DNA of 64,000 bases, taken from Alloyangia pacifica (GTDB taxonomy: Bacteria > Pseudomonadota > Alphaproteobacteria > Rhodobacterales > Rhodobacteraceae). Of the stretch, positions 43,171-51,499 are shown piece after piece (position 1 is the first letter of the stretch; every line of letters starts with the position of its first letter). Below the pieces are notes generated by a model. That model made no database searches, had not been told where the DNA came from, and saw only the letters and a program-made list of their open reading frames with translations. The position numbers and the translations under genes were made by a program. The stretch spans positions 62,001 through 126,000 of the forward strand of contig NZ_FOZW01000002.1 in NCBI RefSeq assembly GCF_900116195.1, written 5' to 3'.

Positions 43171-43811
43171 CCTCGGCGTCACCGTTCCAAGTGGTTGGGG
43201 GCAACAACCCTCTGCCCGAATACCCGGTCGAGCTTTGCGATGCGCACCTCACCTCGGACTACTTCACCCTGTTCTGGCATGACCGCTGGTTGGCCTCGAA
43301 GCTCCACCTGAAGGCGCCCCTCGCGGTTCAAGGTGCGGCGCTCAACCTGTTCTTCCTCGCGCGCAAGCAGAGCCCGGTCGGGTCGCTTCCGGCCGACGAA
43401 GAGCTGCTGGCGCGGCTGCTCAGGGTCGATCTCGCTGACTGGCGCGGCATGATGGCCCAGCCGATCACGCCCCTGCACAAATGGACCAAGTTCTGCCACG
43501 GCGACGAAGTCGTGTTGGGCCACCCTGTGGTAATCGAGATCTGCATGGACGCGCTCACGAAGCGTGAGGAACGCAAGGCCAGCAATGAGGGCAAGGCGGT
43601 CAACATGCGGCAGAAGCGTCTCTCGGAGATGATGCAGGAGATGGGCTGCGTGCAGGCCATGTGCCAGGACAGGGTTCTCATCGAGCGCCTCGACGCGTGG
43701 CTCATGGAAAACCACCACGGTCAGCGCCGGCGTCCGCAGATCGAAGCGTCGATCAAGCGCTCGCTCGAGCATGCGGCCAGAGAGGGTTGGATCGGGCAGC
43801 AAAGGTTATGA
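43167..43811 (+). CDS. Phage replication-type protein, DUF1376-like
   Basis: A 214-residue protein. AAAGGAGTGCGAGT precedes ATG 43167. The first half (DYFTLFWHDRWLASKLHLKAPLAVQGAALNLFFLARKQSPVGSLPADEELLARLLRVDLADWRGMM) has the layout of DUF1376/YdaU-type phage replication proteins: a WHDRW-like start, then GSLPxDEExLARLxxV. The C-terminal half is basic and helical. It is followed, through an ATGA overlap, by a small basic gene carrying iterons. A role in loading the host helicase is plausible but not shown. Confidence 0.6.
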   Translation: MTSASPFQVVGGNNPLPEYPVELCDAHLTSDYFTLFWHDRWLASKLHLKAPLAVQGAALNLFFLARKQSPVGSLPADEELLARLLRVDLADWRGMMAQPITPLHKWTKFCHGDEVVLGHPVVIEICMDALTKREERKASNEGKAVNMRQKRLSEMMQEMGCVQAMCQDRVLIERLDAWLMENHHGQRRRPQIEASIKRSLEHAAREGWIGQQRL

Positions 43812-44008
43812 CACTGAAAACAGTGAGGAATTCTTTCCTCTTGTTGCCGGAACAGTTCGGAACGGTTGCGGAACAGGTTTCCCAAAAACGGAACAGTTCC
43901 AGACAGAGAAGAGAAGAAAAGAAGAAACAAAAGAAGAGAACACGGAACGGAACGCGCCGTGCTCTCAAAGCGGATGGGGCGAATTGCTTAGAAAGGGGTT
44001 GGCCGTGA
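43808..44008 (+). CDS. Small basic protein gene carrying iteron repeats
   Basis: A 66-residue protein MTLKTVRNSFLLLPEQFG... whose middle is strongly basic (RQRREEKKKQKKRTR, about 33-47). It is bounded by ATGA (43808-43811) and GTGA (44005-44008) overlaps, which supports translation. The DNA contains the GGAACRGTT repeats and an A-rich purine stretch described separately, so the coding sequence may be shaped by an origin. No family recognised. Confidence 0.5.
   Translation: MTLKTVRNSFLLLPEQFGTVAEQVSQKRNSSRQRREEKKKQKKRTRNGTRRALKADGANCLERGWP
43849..43953 (+). repeat. GGAAC iterons plus A-rich tract, candidate phage replication origin
   Basis: GGAACAGTTC (43849), GGAACGGTTG (43859), GGAACAGGTT (43870), GGAACAGTTC (43890) begin 10, 11 and 20 bases apart, on the same helix face. 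GGAAC recurs twice at 43944-43953. Between lies 43901-43940, almost pure A/G and A-rich, like an unwinding element. The position inside early replication-type genes matches the lambda ori inside O. Confidence 0.6.
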
Positions 44009-44583
44009 CGGAAGAGCAGACCACCACCGAAACGAAGCGGGGCAGAGTGAGGCGCCTGTTGATCGAGCCGCTGACCGAGCACGGCTTTCGGAAGCCTGGC
44101 AACGTGAAGACGGGCGCACATGACGGCTTCCTGGTGAAGCTGGCCGATGCGCTCACCTACATGTCGGATCATCAGCTTGAGACCCTGCGCGACATGCTGC
44201 GCTATCGAGGCGAGGGAAAGTCGCGCGATGCCTGGCCGTCGATGGCGACGATTGCTGCCATGGCCGAAACGGTCGCGCCGCGCCCCCTTGAAGAGCATCC
44301 GACGATCCTAAGCTGGTTCGGCTCGGCGCGCGGGCCGAAGGCTCTGGAGGAGGGCGTGCTCGTCGCCGAGTTCGCCTTTCTGGAGAGGCGGAAGCGCCCG
44401 CCGCTGAATGACGGTGATCGCCGCGCAATCCGCGACCGGGCCGATGAGTGGGCGCGGCAGCGTGAGCTGATGCTCGATCGAGGTCGGCGCGGAATGTCGC
44501 GGGACGGCGATGCGCAGTGGTTGCGCTGGTATGACGGAATGGAGCGGCGGGCAATGTCCCTGCTGCCGGAGGGGACTGCATGA
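44005..44583 (+). CDS. Phage protein, unknown (replication region)
   Basis: A 192-residue protein if started at GTG 44005, which follows GAAAGGGGTTGGCC and overlaps the preceding stop. The frame is open back to 43771 but that extension is low-complexity and runs through the iterons. Sequence is charged and helical with Trp-rich parts (DAWPSMATIAAMAETVAPRPLEEHPTILSWFGSARGP, ADEWARQRELMLDRGRRG). It may be the second replication factor. No family is recognised with confidence. Confidence 0.6.
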   Translation: MTEEQTTTETKRGRVRRLLIEPLTEHGFRKPGNVKTGAHDGFLVKLADALTYMSDHQLETLRDMLRYRGEGKSRDAWPSMATIAAMAETVAPRPLEEHPTILSWFGSARGPKALEEGVLVAEFAFLERRKRPPLNDGDRRAIRDRADEWARQRELMLDRGRRGMSRDGDAQWLRWYDGMERRAMSLLPEGTA

Positions 44584-45263
44584 TGATGGGTCATCGACAG
44601 CTTGCGCGTGAGAAGGTCGGCGTGGAGCGCGGGCCGCGCGCGGCGAATGGCAAGGAGCTGATCTCGGTTCGCGGTCTTCTCAATTGGGCATTCGGCATCG
44701 AGTTTGCTTCGATGGATTTCGATGAGGTCGGATCAGCGGCGGTTGAGTATCGGCCAGCGGTCGGCGCGGAGTATCGGATCATGCAGCAGCTCTCGCTCGG
44801 CAAGCGCTCGGGAGAGGGGGTTCGTCCAGACACCTCGTTCGGGAGGAGCCTGCCGCATGATGATGCTGACCTCGTGGCGTCTGTGCTGCGGAACTCGGTG
44901 CCATGGCACATGGCGATTCGTGTTGCGGAGCTGGCTCGGGCCGGACGGGCTCCGCAATGGGACCTCGGACCGCAGCGCTTCCAGCCGCGCGAGTGGTCAA
45001 AGCGCAATCACCTCGGGCAGTACGGCAAGGCCGAGGTGTGCCAGGAGGTCAGTTACGTGTGTCGCGGTCGGCAGCGTGTGCGCAAGGAATACTGGACGCC
45101 TGTCATGGTTGTCCCGAGCGCCCGTGAGATGGCATCAGCACGGCGCGAATACCTTGATTGGTGGGGTGCGCTGCTGTCAGTGCATGCTGGCCTCAGTGGC
45201 GTGCAGCTCCGCAAGTTCGAGGTCACTGACCGGATGCCACCGATGACGCCGTGGAGAAAGTGA
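44580..45263 (+). CDS. Phage protein, candidate late antiterminator
   Basis: A 227-residue protein (MMMGHRQLAREKVGVERGPR...) with an ATGA overlap to the upstream gene. No domain is recognised. It is the last early gene before two TTGACA boxes and a hairpin that precede the packaging genes, the place of the Q antiterminator in lambdoid phages. That role is inferred from position only. Clustered basic residues in the middle (KRNHLGQYGK, CRGRQRVRKEYW) would suit nucleic-acid binding. Confidence 0.55.
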   Translation: MMMGHRQLAREKVGVERGPRAANGKELISVRGLLNWAFGIEFASMDFDEVGSAAVEYRPAVGAEYRIMQQLSLGKRSGEGVRPDTSFGRSLPHDDADLVASVLRNSVPWHMAIRVAELARAGRAPQWDLGPQRFQPREWSKRNHLGQYGKAEVCQEVSYVCRGRQRVRKEYWTPVMVVPSAREMASARREYLDWWGALLSVHAGLSGVQLRKFEVTDRMPPMTPWRK

Positions 45264-45341
45264 TTGACAGGAATGAGCTTCTGTTGACATCTTGTCTGCG
45301 AACCGAATTGCGCCCGGAGCGGAGATACCGCTGCCGGGCGC
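45264..45341 (+). promoter_or_regulatory. TTGACA boxes and stem-loop, candidate late promoter and terminator
   Basis: TTGACA occurs at 45264-45269 and 45284-45289. A stem-loop follows at 45310-45341: GCGCCCGG-A-GCGG, loop AGATA, CCGC-TG-CCGGGCGC, then TTCTCATTT. A promoter closely followed by a terminator ahead of the late genes resembles the pR'-tR' arrangement. No good -10 box was found for either TTGACA. Confidence 0.45.
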
Positions 45342-45363
45342 TTCTCATTTCAGCGGGTCAGTC

Positions 45364-45723
45364 ATGGGAAGATTGAGCGGACGCGGCTTGCCGTCGCGGC
45401 TTGGTGCTGCGTCGTCGCGCCTGAAGAAGTCGGCGGCTCAGCCGTCGGGCGATGCGCCGGGGCGGCGCTCCCACAATTGGCTGAACACCTCGCGGTGGCG
45501 TCGGGTGCGACAGCGAGTTCTCGAGCGCGACTGCTACGTGTGCCAACAGACCGGCGTGATGTTGATCGGCAAGTACCCGGCGGCGAACAGTCCGGTGGTC
45601 GACCACATCAAGCCCCATCGCGGCGACCCCGCGCTCTTCTGGGATGAGAAGAACCTGCAGGCCGTGAGCAAGGTCTGGCACGACCGGACCAAGCAGAGCC
45701 TGGAGAAGCGCGGGCTCGCCTGA
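45364..45723 (+). CDS. HNH endonuclease (terminase-associated)
   Basis: A 119-residue nuclease. Cys57 and Cys60 (CYVC) begin the zinc-binding part, VVDHIKPHRGDPALFWDEKNLQA (about 78-100) contains the DH-x-N elements, and VWHDRTKQ the last His (106). The second CxxC of many relatives is replaced (VSKVWHD). HNH proteins next to terminase are known in HK97-type phages and are needed for cos cleavage. ATG at 45364 chosen because it directly opens the conserved MGRLSGRGLPSRL; an upstream in-frame ATG at 45292 runs through the stem-loop. Confidence 0.88.
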   Translation: MGRLSGRGLPSRLGAASSRLKKSAAQPSGDAPGRRSHNWLNTSRWRRVRQRVLERDCYVCQQTGVMLIGKYPAANSPVVDHIKPHRGDPALFWDEKNLQAVSKVWHDRTKQSLEKRGLA

Positions 45724-45810
45724 GGTGCCGCGAGGCCGGGGGGGGGAGGGCAAAAGTTCGGGGTCGAAAAAGCTGGAAACCCGTCGCCCCATCATCCGGA
45801 GATTTTTTTT

Positions 45811-46335
45811 GTGTCGAACCAAGAAAATCAGGACGAAATCATAGGTTTCACCTTCTGGGGTGATCCGGTCTACAAGGTCAGCCGGAAACGCGGTCGCCCG
45901 CCGTTCCAGTGGACCGAAGAAAACTCACATAAAGTCAGTATGTTACTGGCTATGAACTGGTCGAATGAGCGGATCGCGAATTGCATCGTCGATCCGAGGA
46001 CCGGGAAGAAGATCAGCATACCGACGCTGAAGCGGTATTTTAGATCCGAGCTCGCTCTCCGAGATCAGGCTCGTGACCAGCTGGTCGCCAAGCAGATGAT
46101 GTCGCTGGCCGAGCTGGCGTTCGGCGGGAACGTCGGAGCGATGAAGGAATTCCAGCGCATGGTCGAGAAGAACGACCTCGCGCTGATGAGCAGCAACATC
46201 AAGGAAGCGCAGCGCCGGCCGAAGGCTGGTGAGCGGCTGGGCAAGAAGGAAGCGGCGCGCAGGGACGCCGGACAAGTCGCGGCCGGTGGGGGCGAGGGCT
46301 GGGGCAATGATCTGAAGCCTGGCGGGTTCCACTGA
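45811..46335 (+). CDS. Terminase small subunit-like protein
   Basis: A 174-residue protein. Residues about 25-70 (RGRPPFQWTEENSHKVSMLLAMNWSNERIANCIVDPRTGKKISIPTLKRYFRSEL) read as the HTH that recognises the packaging site. It lies directly before the large subunit gene with a TGATG junction. The start is GTG at 45811, nine bases after GGAG, and the spacer is a run of eight T, which is unusual. A G9 run lies 65 bases upstream, between HNH and terminase genes, where a cos site would be expected. Confidence 0.78.
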   Translation: MSNQENQDEIIGFTFWGDPVYKVSRKRGRPPFQWTEENSHKVSMLLAMNWSNERIANCIVDPRTGKKISIPTLKRYFRSELALRDQARDQLVAKQMMSLAELAFGGNVGAMKEFQRMVEKNDLALMSSNIKEAQRRPKAGERLGKKEAARRDAGQVAAGGGEGWGNDLKPGGFH

Positions 46336-48059
46336 TGCTCGACGCGATCGATCTTGACGCGCTGGGTGTTGATCCGGCCTGGAACACGGCAGTCCCCGAT
46401 TGGCACGAACGGCTCCTCGGCGGTCAGTCGATGATCCCCGACCTTCCGCTCTTCGATGCGGTTGCGGAGAAGGCGCTTCGTATCTTCAAGCGGCTCAAGG
46501 TTCCGGACCTTCCGGGAACACCGACGTTCGGTGAAATCTGCGACGACTGGGTTTTCGAGTTCGTCGAGGTGATCTTCGGCAGCTACGATCCGGAGACGAA
46601 GCGGCGCATGTTGCGGGAGTTCTTCCTGCTGGTGCCCAAGAAAAACGGCAAGTCGGCGATCTCGGCGGGGATCATCGTGACGGCGGCGATCATGAACGAG
46701 CGCCCGCAGGCCGAGCTCTACCTTATCGCGCCGACGCAGAAGATTGCGGGCATCGCGTTCAAGACTGCCGCCGGGATCATCCGCTTGGATGACCAGCTGT
46801 CGCGCCTCTTCAAGGTGCAGACGCACCAGAAGCAGATCACCCATCTGGTCACCGAAGCGGCGATCATGATCCTGTCGGCCGACGGCGATGTCGTGACCGG
46901 CTCGAAGGGCTGCTACATCCTGGTGGATGAGACCCACGTTCTCGGCTCCAAGCACAAGGCGCCGGACATCTTCATCGAGCTTCGAGGCGGTCTGAAGTCC
47001 CGACCAGAGGGTTTCTTCCTGCAGATCACGACGCAGTCGAAGGAGCGCCCAACGGGACAGTTCGAGAAGGAACTGGAAACGGCGCGAGCTGTCCGCGACG
47101 GTGAGATTGCGCTGCCGATGCTCGCGGTCATGTACGAGCTTCCGCGCGAGATGGCCGAGGCCGAGGCATGGCGCGACCCGAAGACCTGGCATCTCGTGAA
47201 TCCGAACCTCGGAAGATCGGTCCACCTCGAAGACCTGGTGAACGATCTTCGGAAGGCGGAGCGGGAAGGGCCAGAGGCGCTGGCGCTCTTTGCTTCGCAG
47301 CACTTGAACGTCGAGATCGGCGTCGGGATGCATTCCGGCAGATGGGTCGGCACCGACTACTGGACCAAATCGGCGAGGTCCGAGATGACCCTCGAAGACA
47401 TCGTCGAGCAAAGCGACGTATGTGTTGTCGGGGTAGATGGTGGCGGCCTCGATGACCTGCTCGGCGTCGGTGTCCTTGGGAGACACAAAGAAACTCGCGT
47501 CTGGATGCATTGGGGCAAGGCGTGGGCCGACCGTGACGTGCTGAAGTTGCGGAAGAACATTGCCGCCGAGCTCGAGGTGCTCGAGCAGGAAGGCGATCTG
47601 ACGCTAGTCGACAATCTGGAACTCGAGGCAATCCCGGAGATTGTGGAAGTGTGCCTCACGTTGAAGGCTGCGGGTCTTCTTCCCGAAGACAGCGGCATTG
47701 GGATGGACCCGGAAGGGGTGGCGAAGATCGTCGATGCCCTGATCGAGGAGGGTTTCACGATCGACGACATTCGGGCCGTAAGCCAGGGCTACAAGCTTAA
47801 TGCCGCGATCAAGTCCGTGCCCGTGAAGCTGAAGAATGGATCGATGATACACTGTGGTCAGCGGATCATGGGTTGGTGCGTTGGAAACGCGAAGGTCGAG
47901 GCCCGCGGGAACGCCGTCATCGTGACCAAGGCGCAAAGCGGCAGCGCCAAGATCGACCCGCTCATGGCGCTGTTCAACGCGGTGATGCTGATGAGCTGGA
48001 ACCCCACGGCTAGCGGCGGGCCGAGCGTCTACGAAACCCGCGGCATCCGCACTGTCTGA
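46335..48059 (+). CDS. terL: Terminase large subunit, HK97 family
   Basis: A 574-residue DNA-packaging motor. The ATPase P-loop is LVPKKNGKSAIS (about 99-110), in the K-K-N-G-K-S form of this family. Walker B with catalytic Glu is CYILVDETHVLG (about 192-203), and LQITTQSKERPTGQFEKELE follows as coupling motif. The nuclease half has VVGVDGGGLDDLLGVGVLG (about 357-375) with the metal-binding acids. Length is normal. It starts in a TGATG overlap with the small subunit. Confidence 0.95.
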   Translation: MLDAIDLDALGVDPAWNTAVPDWHERLLGGQSMIPDLPLFDAVAEKALRIFKRLKVPDLPGTPTFGEICDDWVFEFVEVIFGSYDPETKRRMLREFFLLVPKKNGKSAISAGIIVTAAIMNERPQAELYLIAPTQKIAGIAFKTAAGIIRLDDQLSRLFKVQTHQKQITHLVTEAAIMILSADGDVVTGSKGCYILVDETHVLGSKHKAPDIFIELRGGLKSRPEGFFLQITTQSKERPTGQFEKELETARAVRDGEIALPMLAVMYELPREMAEAEAWRDPKTWHLVNPNLGRSVHLEDLVNDLRKAEREGPEALALFASQHLNVEIGVGMHSGRWVGTDYWTKSARSEMTLEDIVEQSDVCVVGVDGGGLDDLLGVGVLGRHKETRVWMHWGKAWADRDVLKLRKNIAAELEVLEQEGDLTLVDNLELEAIPEIVEVCLTLKAAGLLPEDSGIGMDPEGVAKIVDALIEEGFTIDDIRAVSQGYKLNAAIKSVPVKLKNGSMIHCGQRIMGWCVGNAKVEARGNAVIVTKAQSGSAKIDPLMALFNAVMLMSWNPTASGGPSVYETRGIRTV

Positions 48060-48069
48060 AGGGAAAACC

Positions 48070-49347
48070 ATGGGTTTGATGAACCTCCTGCGCCGCTCCG
48101 AGCCGGAGGCGCCAGCCGAAGCTATTGCAGAGCACGAAGCGGAAACGCAGTCGCAGGTTCGGGCAATGGCGGGCGAAATGGCGCAGTTTTCGGGCCTGAC
48201 CGATCCGCAGTTCTACGAGTTTCTGCGTCAGGGAGGCGGCGCAATGACCGAGAGCGGCGCGACGGTCACAGTGAAGGCGGCGATGCGCAACACCACCGTC
48301 CTACGGTGCGTTTCCCTCATCTCGTTTTCGATCGGGATGCTGCCGCTTCATCTTCAGCGCAAGGATGACAAAAGCGCGGCGAAGGATCATCCCCTCGATC
48401 GTCTTCTGCACCGTCGCCCAAACGCTTGGCAGACAGCTTTCGAGTTCAAGAGCCTTATGGAGCAGCGTGCTCTGCAGCATGGTAGCGCCTTCGCGCGGAT
48501 CGTGCGGAGCGGTAGCCGAATTCTTCAGCTCATCCCGATTGATCCTGAGCGGGTGGTCGTCAAGCAAAACGCGGATTGGACGCTTCGCTACGAATACCGC
48601 CGTGACGACGGAAGCAATCTGACGCTGCAACAGAAAGATGTGTTCCACCTGCGCAACGGCTTGTCCGAGGACGGGCTCACCGGATTGGCGATGGTCAAGC
48701 AGGCCGCCGAAGCGATCGGGTTGGCGCAGCAGGCCGAGCGCGCGGCTGCCCGGCTCTTTCGCAATGGGATGATCGTCGGCGGGGCGCTCAAGCACAAAGG
48801 TCAGCTTTCTCCGGAGGCCTACGAGCGGCTGAAGGAAAGCATGAACGAGGACCGAGGCGCCGGCGGCGCGCACAACTGGAAAATCCTCGAGGAAGGGATG
48901 GAGCTGCAGACGGTGAGCCAGTCTGGCCGAGATAGCCAGACCATCGAAAACCGCAGCCACCAGATCGAGGAAATTTCGCGCGCCTTCGGTGGTGTTCCGC
49001 GGCCCCTCCTGGTCATGGGCGATACGTCTTGGGGAACTGGCATCGACGCGCTCGGCCAGCTCTTCGTGCGCTACTCCCTGAATCCTTGGTTTCAGGCTTG
49101 GGAGCAGGCGATCGAGCGCGACCTGCTCAGTGACGAGGATGCCGAGGTCTACGAGGCAAAGTTCAATGCAGGGGCGCTTCTGCGCGGCTCGATGAAGGAC
49201 CAAGCGGACTTCTTCGCCAAGGCTCTCGGCGCTGGTGGGCATCAGCCGTGGATGCTGTGGCAGGAAGTTCGCGAGACCATGGATTTGCACGAGCTCGAAC
49301 AGGCACCTCCGCCGCCGCCGGGCTTGGTTGGAAAAGGGGAAAGCTGA
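48070..49347 (+). CDS. Phage portal protein, HK97 family
   Basis: A 425-residue portal. The VKAAMRNTTVLRCVSLISFSIGMLPLHLQRKD start (about 57-90), HPLDRLLHRRPNAWQTAFEFKSLMEQRALQHGSAFARIVR, DVFHLRN and GGVPRPLLVMGDTSWGTGIDALGQLFVRYSLNPWF are the order of conserved blocks in HK97-type portals. It forms the dodecameric ring for DNA passage. It follows terL by 10 bases and overlaps the protease start (TGATG). Confidence 0.95.
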   Translation: MGLMNLLRRSEPEAPAEAIAEHEAETQSQVRAMAGEMAQFSGLTDPQFYEFLRQGGGAMTESGATVTVKAAMRNTTVLRCVSLISFSIGMLPLHLQRKDDKSAAKDHPLDRLLHRRPNAWQTAFEFKSLMEQRALQHGSAFARIVRSGSRILQLIPIDPERVVVKQNADWTLRYEYRRDDGSNLTLQQKDVFHLRNGLSEDGLTGLAMVKQAAEAIGLAQQAERAAARLFRNGMIVGGALKHKGQLSPEAYERLKESMNEDRGAGGAHNWKILEEGMELQTVSQSGRDSQTIENRSHQIEEISRAFGGVPRPLLVMGDTSWGTGIDALGQLFVRYSLNPWFQAWEQAIERDLLSDEDAEVYEAKFNAGALLRGSMKDQADFFAKALGAGGHQPWMLWQEVRETMDLHELEQAPPPPPGLVGKGES

Positions 49348-50183
49348 TGAGCCTGAGAAAACTACCCGAGATCACCGCCGGCCGACTGCCGGAGGTCTGT
49401 GCCTTCCAGCCCGACGAGGATGCACTCGATCGCTGGAATGCCTCGGTCATGGCAGCGCAGACGTCGGAGAACACCATCTCGGTACTCGACGTGATCGGCG
49501 AGGATTTCTGGACCGGTGGTGGCGTGACGTCCAAGCGGGTGTCGGCTGCGCTTCGTGCCATTGGAGATCAGGAAGTCTTCGTCGACATCAACAGTCCGGG
49601 CGGTGACTTCTTCGAGGGCGTGGCGATCTACAACGCGCTTCGGGCACACCCGCGCAAGGTCACGGTGCGGATCCTCGGGATTGCCGCGTCGGCTGCCTCG
49701 GTGATCGCCATGGCCGGCGACGAAATCCAGATCGGCAAGGCAGGCTTCCTGATGGTTCACAACGCCTGGGTCGTCGCGATGGGCAACCGTCATGACCTCA
49801 CCGAGGCCGCGGCCACGATGGAGCCTTTCGATGACGCGATGGCGACGGTCTATTCGGACCGGGCCGGGGTCAAGAAGGCCAAGGCCGCCGAGTGGATGGA
49901 CAACGAAACCTGGTTCAACGGCGAGCAGGCGGTCGAGGAGGGGCTCGCAGATGGGTTTCTTCCCGCTGACGCCGTGAACGAGGACAAGGCGAAAGCGCAC
50001 CTGGCCAAGTCGCCCAAGGCGATCAACCGGGTGGACGCAATGCTCGCCAAAACCGGAATGCCGAGGTCGGAACGCCGTGCGCTTCTTGCCGAGGTCAAGG
50101 GGGTCACGCACGACGCTGACCCGACCGTCACGCACGACGCTGACGCACTCAAAGCCCTTACGCAGGGCCTTTTCCAACTCTGA
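49347..50183 (+). CDS. ClpP-like prohead protease
   Basis: A 278-residue S14-type head maturation protease. DINSPGGDFFEGVAIYNALRAHP (about 80-102), catalytic Ser115 in ILGIAASAASVIAMAGDEI, His138 in FLMVHNAWVVAMG, and downstream Asp give the ClpP triad. ATG at 49347 overlaps the portal stop. The C-terminus holds a duplicated VTHDAD unit encoded by an 18-base direct repeat. It cleaves the capsid delta domain during maturation, as in HK97. Confidence 0.92.
   Translation: MSLRKLPEITAGRLPEVCAFQPDEDALDRWNASVMAAQTSENTISVLDVIGEDFWTGGGVTSKRVSAALRAIGDQEVFVDINSPGGDFFEGVAIYNALRAHPRKVTVRILGIAASAASVIAMAGDEIQIGKAGFLMVHNAWVVAMGNRHDLTEAAATMEPFDDAMATVYSDRAGVKKAKAAEWMDNETWFNGEQAVEEGLADGFLPADAVNEDKAKAHLAKSPKAINRVDAMLAKTGMPRSERRALLAEVKGVTHDADPTVTHDADALKALTQGLFQL
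50103..50144 (+). repeat. 18-base direct repeat in the protease C-terminus
   Basis: GTCACGCACGACGCTGAC occurs at 50103-50120 and 50127-50144, identical, with a 6-base spacer (unit 24 bases). It encodes VTHDAD twice. Exact identity points to a recent slippage duplication. Confidence 0.9.
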
Positions 50184-50194
50184 AAGGAATGATC

Positions 50195-51430
50195 ATGTCG
50201 AAGCACATGACCCCCGCGAAAGCTCGCGGGATCATCGCCGTGCGTGCCGAAACCGGCGACGTGGCGAAAATCCTCGCTAATCTCCAGAAGGACTGGCAGT
50301 CGTTCAAGGACACCCAGGCCGAAAAGGACAAGGAGGTCAGCGCGAAGTTCGATGACGTGGTGACCACCGAGAAGTTCGCGCGTATCGACGCCAGCGTTGG
50401 CGAGCTTCAGTCCGCGGTCGATCAGGCCAACGCGCAGCTCGCCGCGATCGCCATGCAGGGCGGTGGCGCTGGTCAGGTGGTCGATGCCGAGTATTCGCAG
50501 GCCTTCCTCGCGAACTTCCGCAAAGGCGACATCAACGCGGCGCTGAACAAGGGCGCGGACGATGAGGGCGGCTACCTGGCGCCGGTTGAGTGGGATCGCA
50601 CGATCACCGACAAGCTGGTCGAGGTCTCGCCGATGCGCCAGATCGCCTCGGTGCAGCGCATCTCGAAGGCCGGCTTCACCAAGCTCTTCAACCTGCGTGG
50701 AACCGGCTCGGGCTGGGTCGGCGAGGAAGCTGCCCGCGGCGAAACCGCTACGCCGACCTTCGGCACCATGACCATCACGCCGGGCGAAATTTACGCGAAC
50801 CCGGGCGCGACGCAGGGGATGCTGGATGACGCCGAGGTCGACCTCGAGGCGTGGATTGCGGGTGAGGTGGAGACCGAGTTTGCCAAGCAAGAAGGTGCAG
50901 CCTTCGTCGCGGGTGACGGCACCAACAAGCCCGCTGGCTTCCTGTCCTTCGCCACCGGCGGAGCGAACGCAGCCGCGAACCCGCTTGGCGCAATCGAGGT
51001 GCTCGATGCCGCCTCGACCACCGCAGTGACCGAGGACGAGTTGCTCGATCTCATCTACGCGGTGCCTTCGGCCTATACCTCGGAGTCGCGTTTCACCATG
51101 AACCGCACTTCGATGGGCAAGATCCGCAAACTGCGCGATGCCGATGGCCGCCAGCTCTGGCAGCCCTCCTCGGTCGCAGGGCAGCCCTCGACGCTGCTGG
51201 CGTACCCGCTGACCGAAATGGCGGACATGCCTGACATGGCTGCGGGCGCCATGGGTATCGCCTTCGGCAACTTCCGCCGCGGCTACCTGATCGTGGACCG
51301 TGCGGGCGTGCGCGTGCTTCGCGACCCCTTCACCGCCAAGCCCAAGGTGCTGTTCTACACCACCAAGCGCGTCGGCGGCGCGGTCACCGACCCGACCGGC
51401 ATCAAGGTGCTGAAGCAGGCCGCTGCCTGA
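50195..51430 (+). CDS. Major capsid protein, HK97 fold
   Basis: A 411-residue capsid protein. ATG at 50195 is preferred because AAAGGA stands six bases before it; ATG 50189 is too close. Residues about 1-95 are the helical delta (scaffold) domain with a coiled stretch. From about 110 the sequence (INAALNKGADDEGGYLAPVEWDRTITDKLVEVSPMRQIASVQRI) is the start of the mature HK97 fold. GSGWVGEEAARGETATPTFGTMTITPGEIYANPGATQGMLDDAEVDLEAWI is typical of the family. It follows the protease by 11 bases. Confidence 0.95.
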   Translation: MSKHMTPAKARGIIAVRAETGDVAKILANLQKDWQSFKDTQAEKDKEVSAKFDDVVTTEKFARIDASVGELQSAVDQANAQLAAIAMQGGGAGQVVDAEYSQAFLANFRKGDINAALNKGADDEGGYLAPVEWDRTITDKLVEVSPMRQIASVQRISKAGFTKLFNLRGTGSGWVGEEAARGETATPTFGTMTITPGEIYANPGATQGMLDDAEVDLEAWIAGEVETEFAKQEGAAFVAGDGTNKPAGFLSFATGGANAAANPLGAIEVLDAASTTAVTEDELLDLIYAVPSAYTSESRFTMNRTSMGKIRKLRDADGRQLWQPSSVAGQPSTLLAYPLTEMADMPDMAAGAMGIAFGNFRRGYLIVDRAGVRVLRDPFTAKPKVLFYTTKRVGGAVTDPTGIKVLKQAAA

Positions 51431-51436
51431 TGATAT

Positions 51437-51465
51437 GCGCCCTGGCGGCTCTTCCGCCAGGGCGC
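51437..51465 (+). terminator. Stem-loop after the capsid gene
   Basis: A perfect 12-pair stem GCGCCCTGGCGG/CCGCCAGGGCGC with loop CTCTT starts 6 bases after the capsid stop. Only a weak T-rich sequence follows, so partial termination or mRNA stabilisation is likely, keeping capsid expression above downstream genes. Confidence 0.7.
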
Positions 51466-51499
51466 TCCGTTTAACTCGGATTTTCTTGGAGTTCCAATC

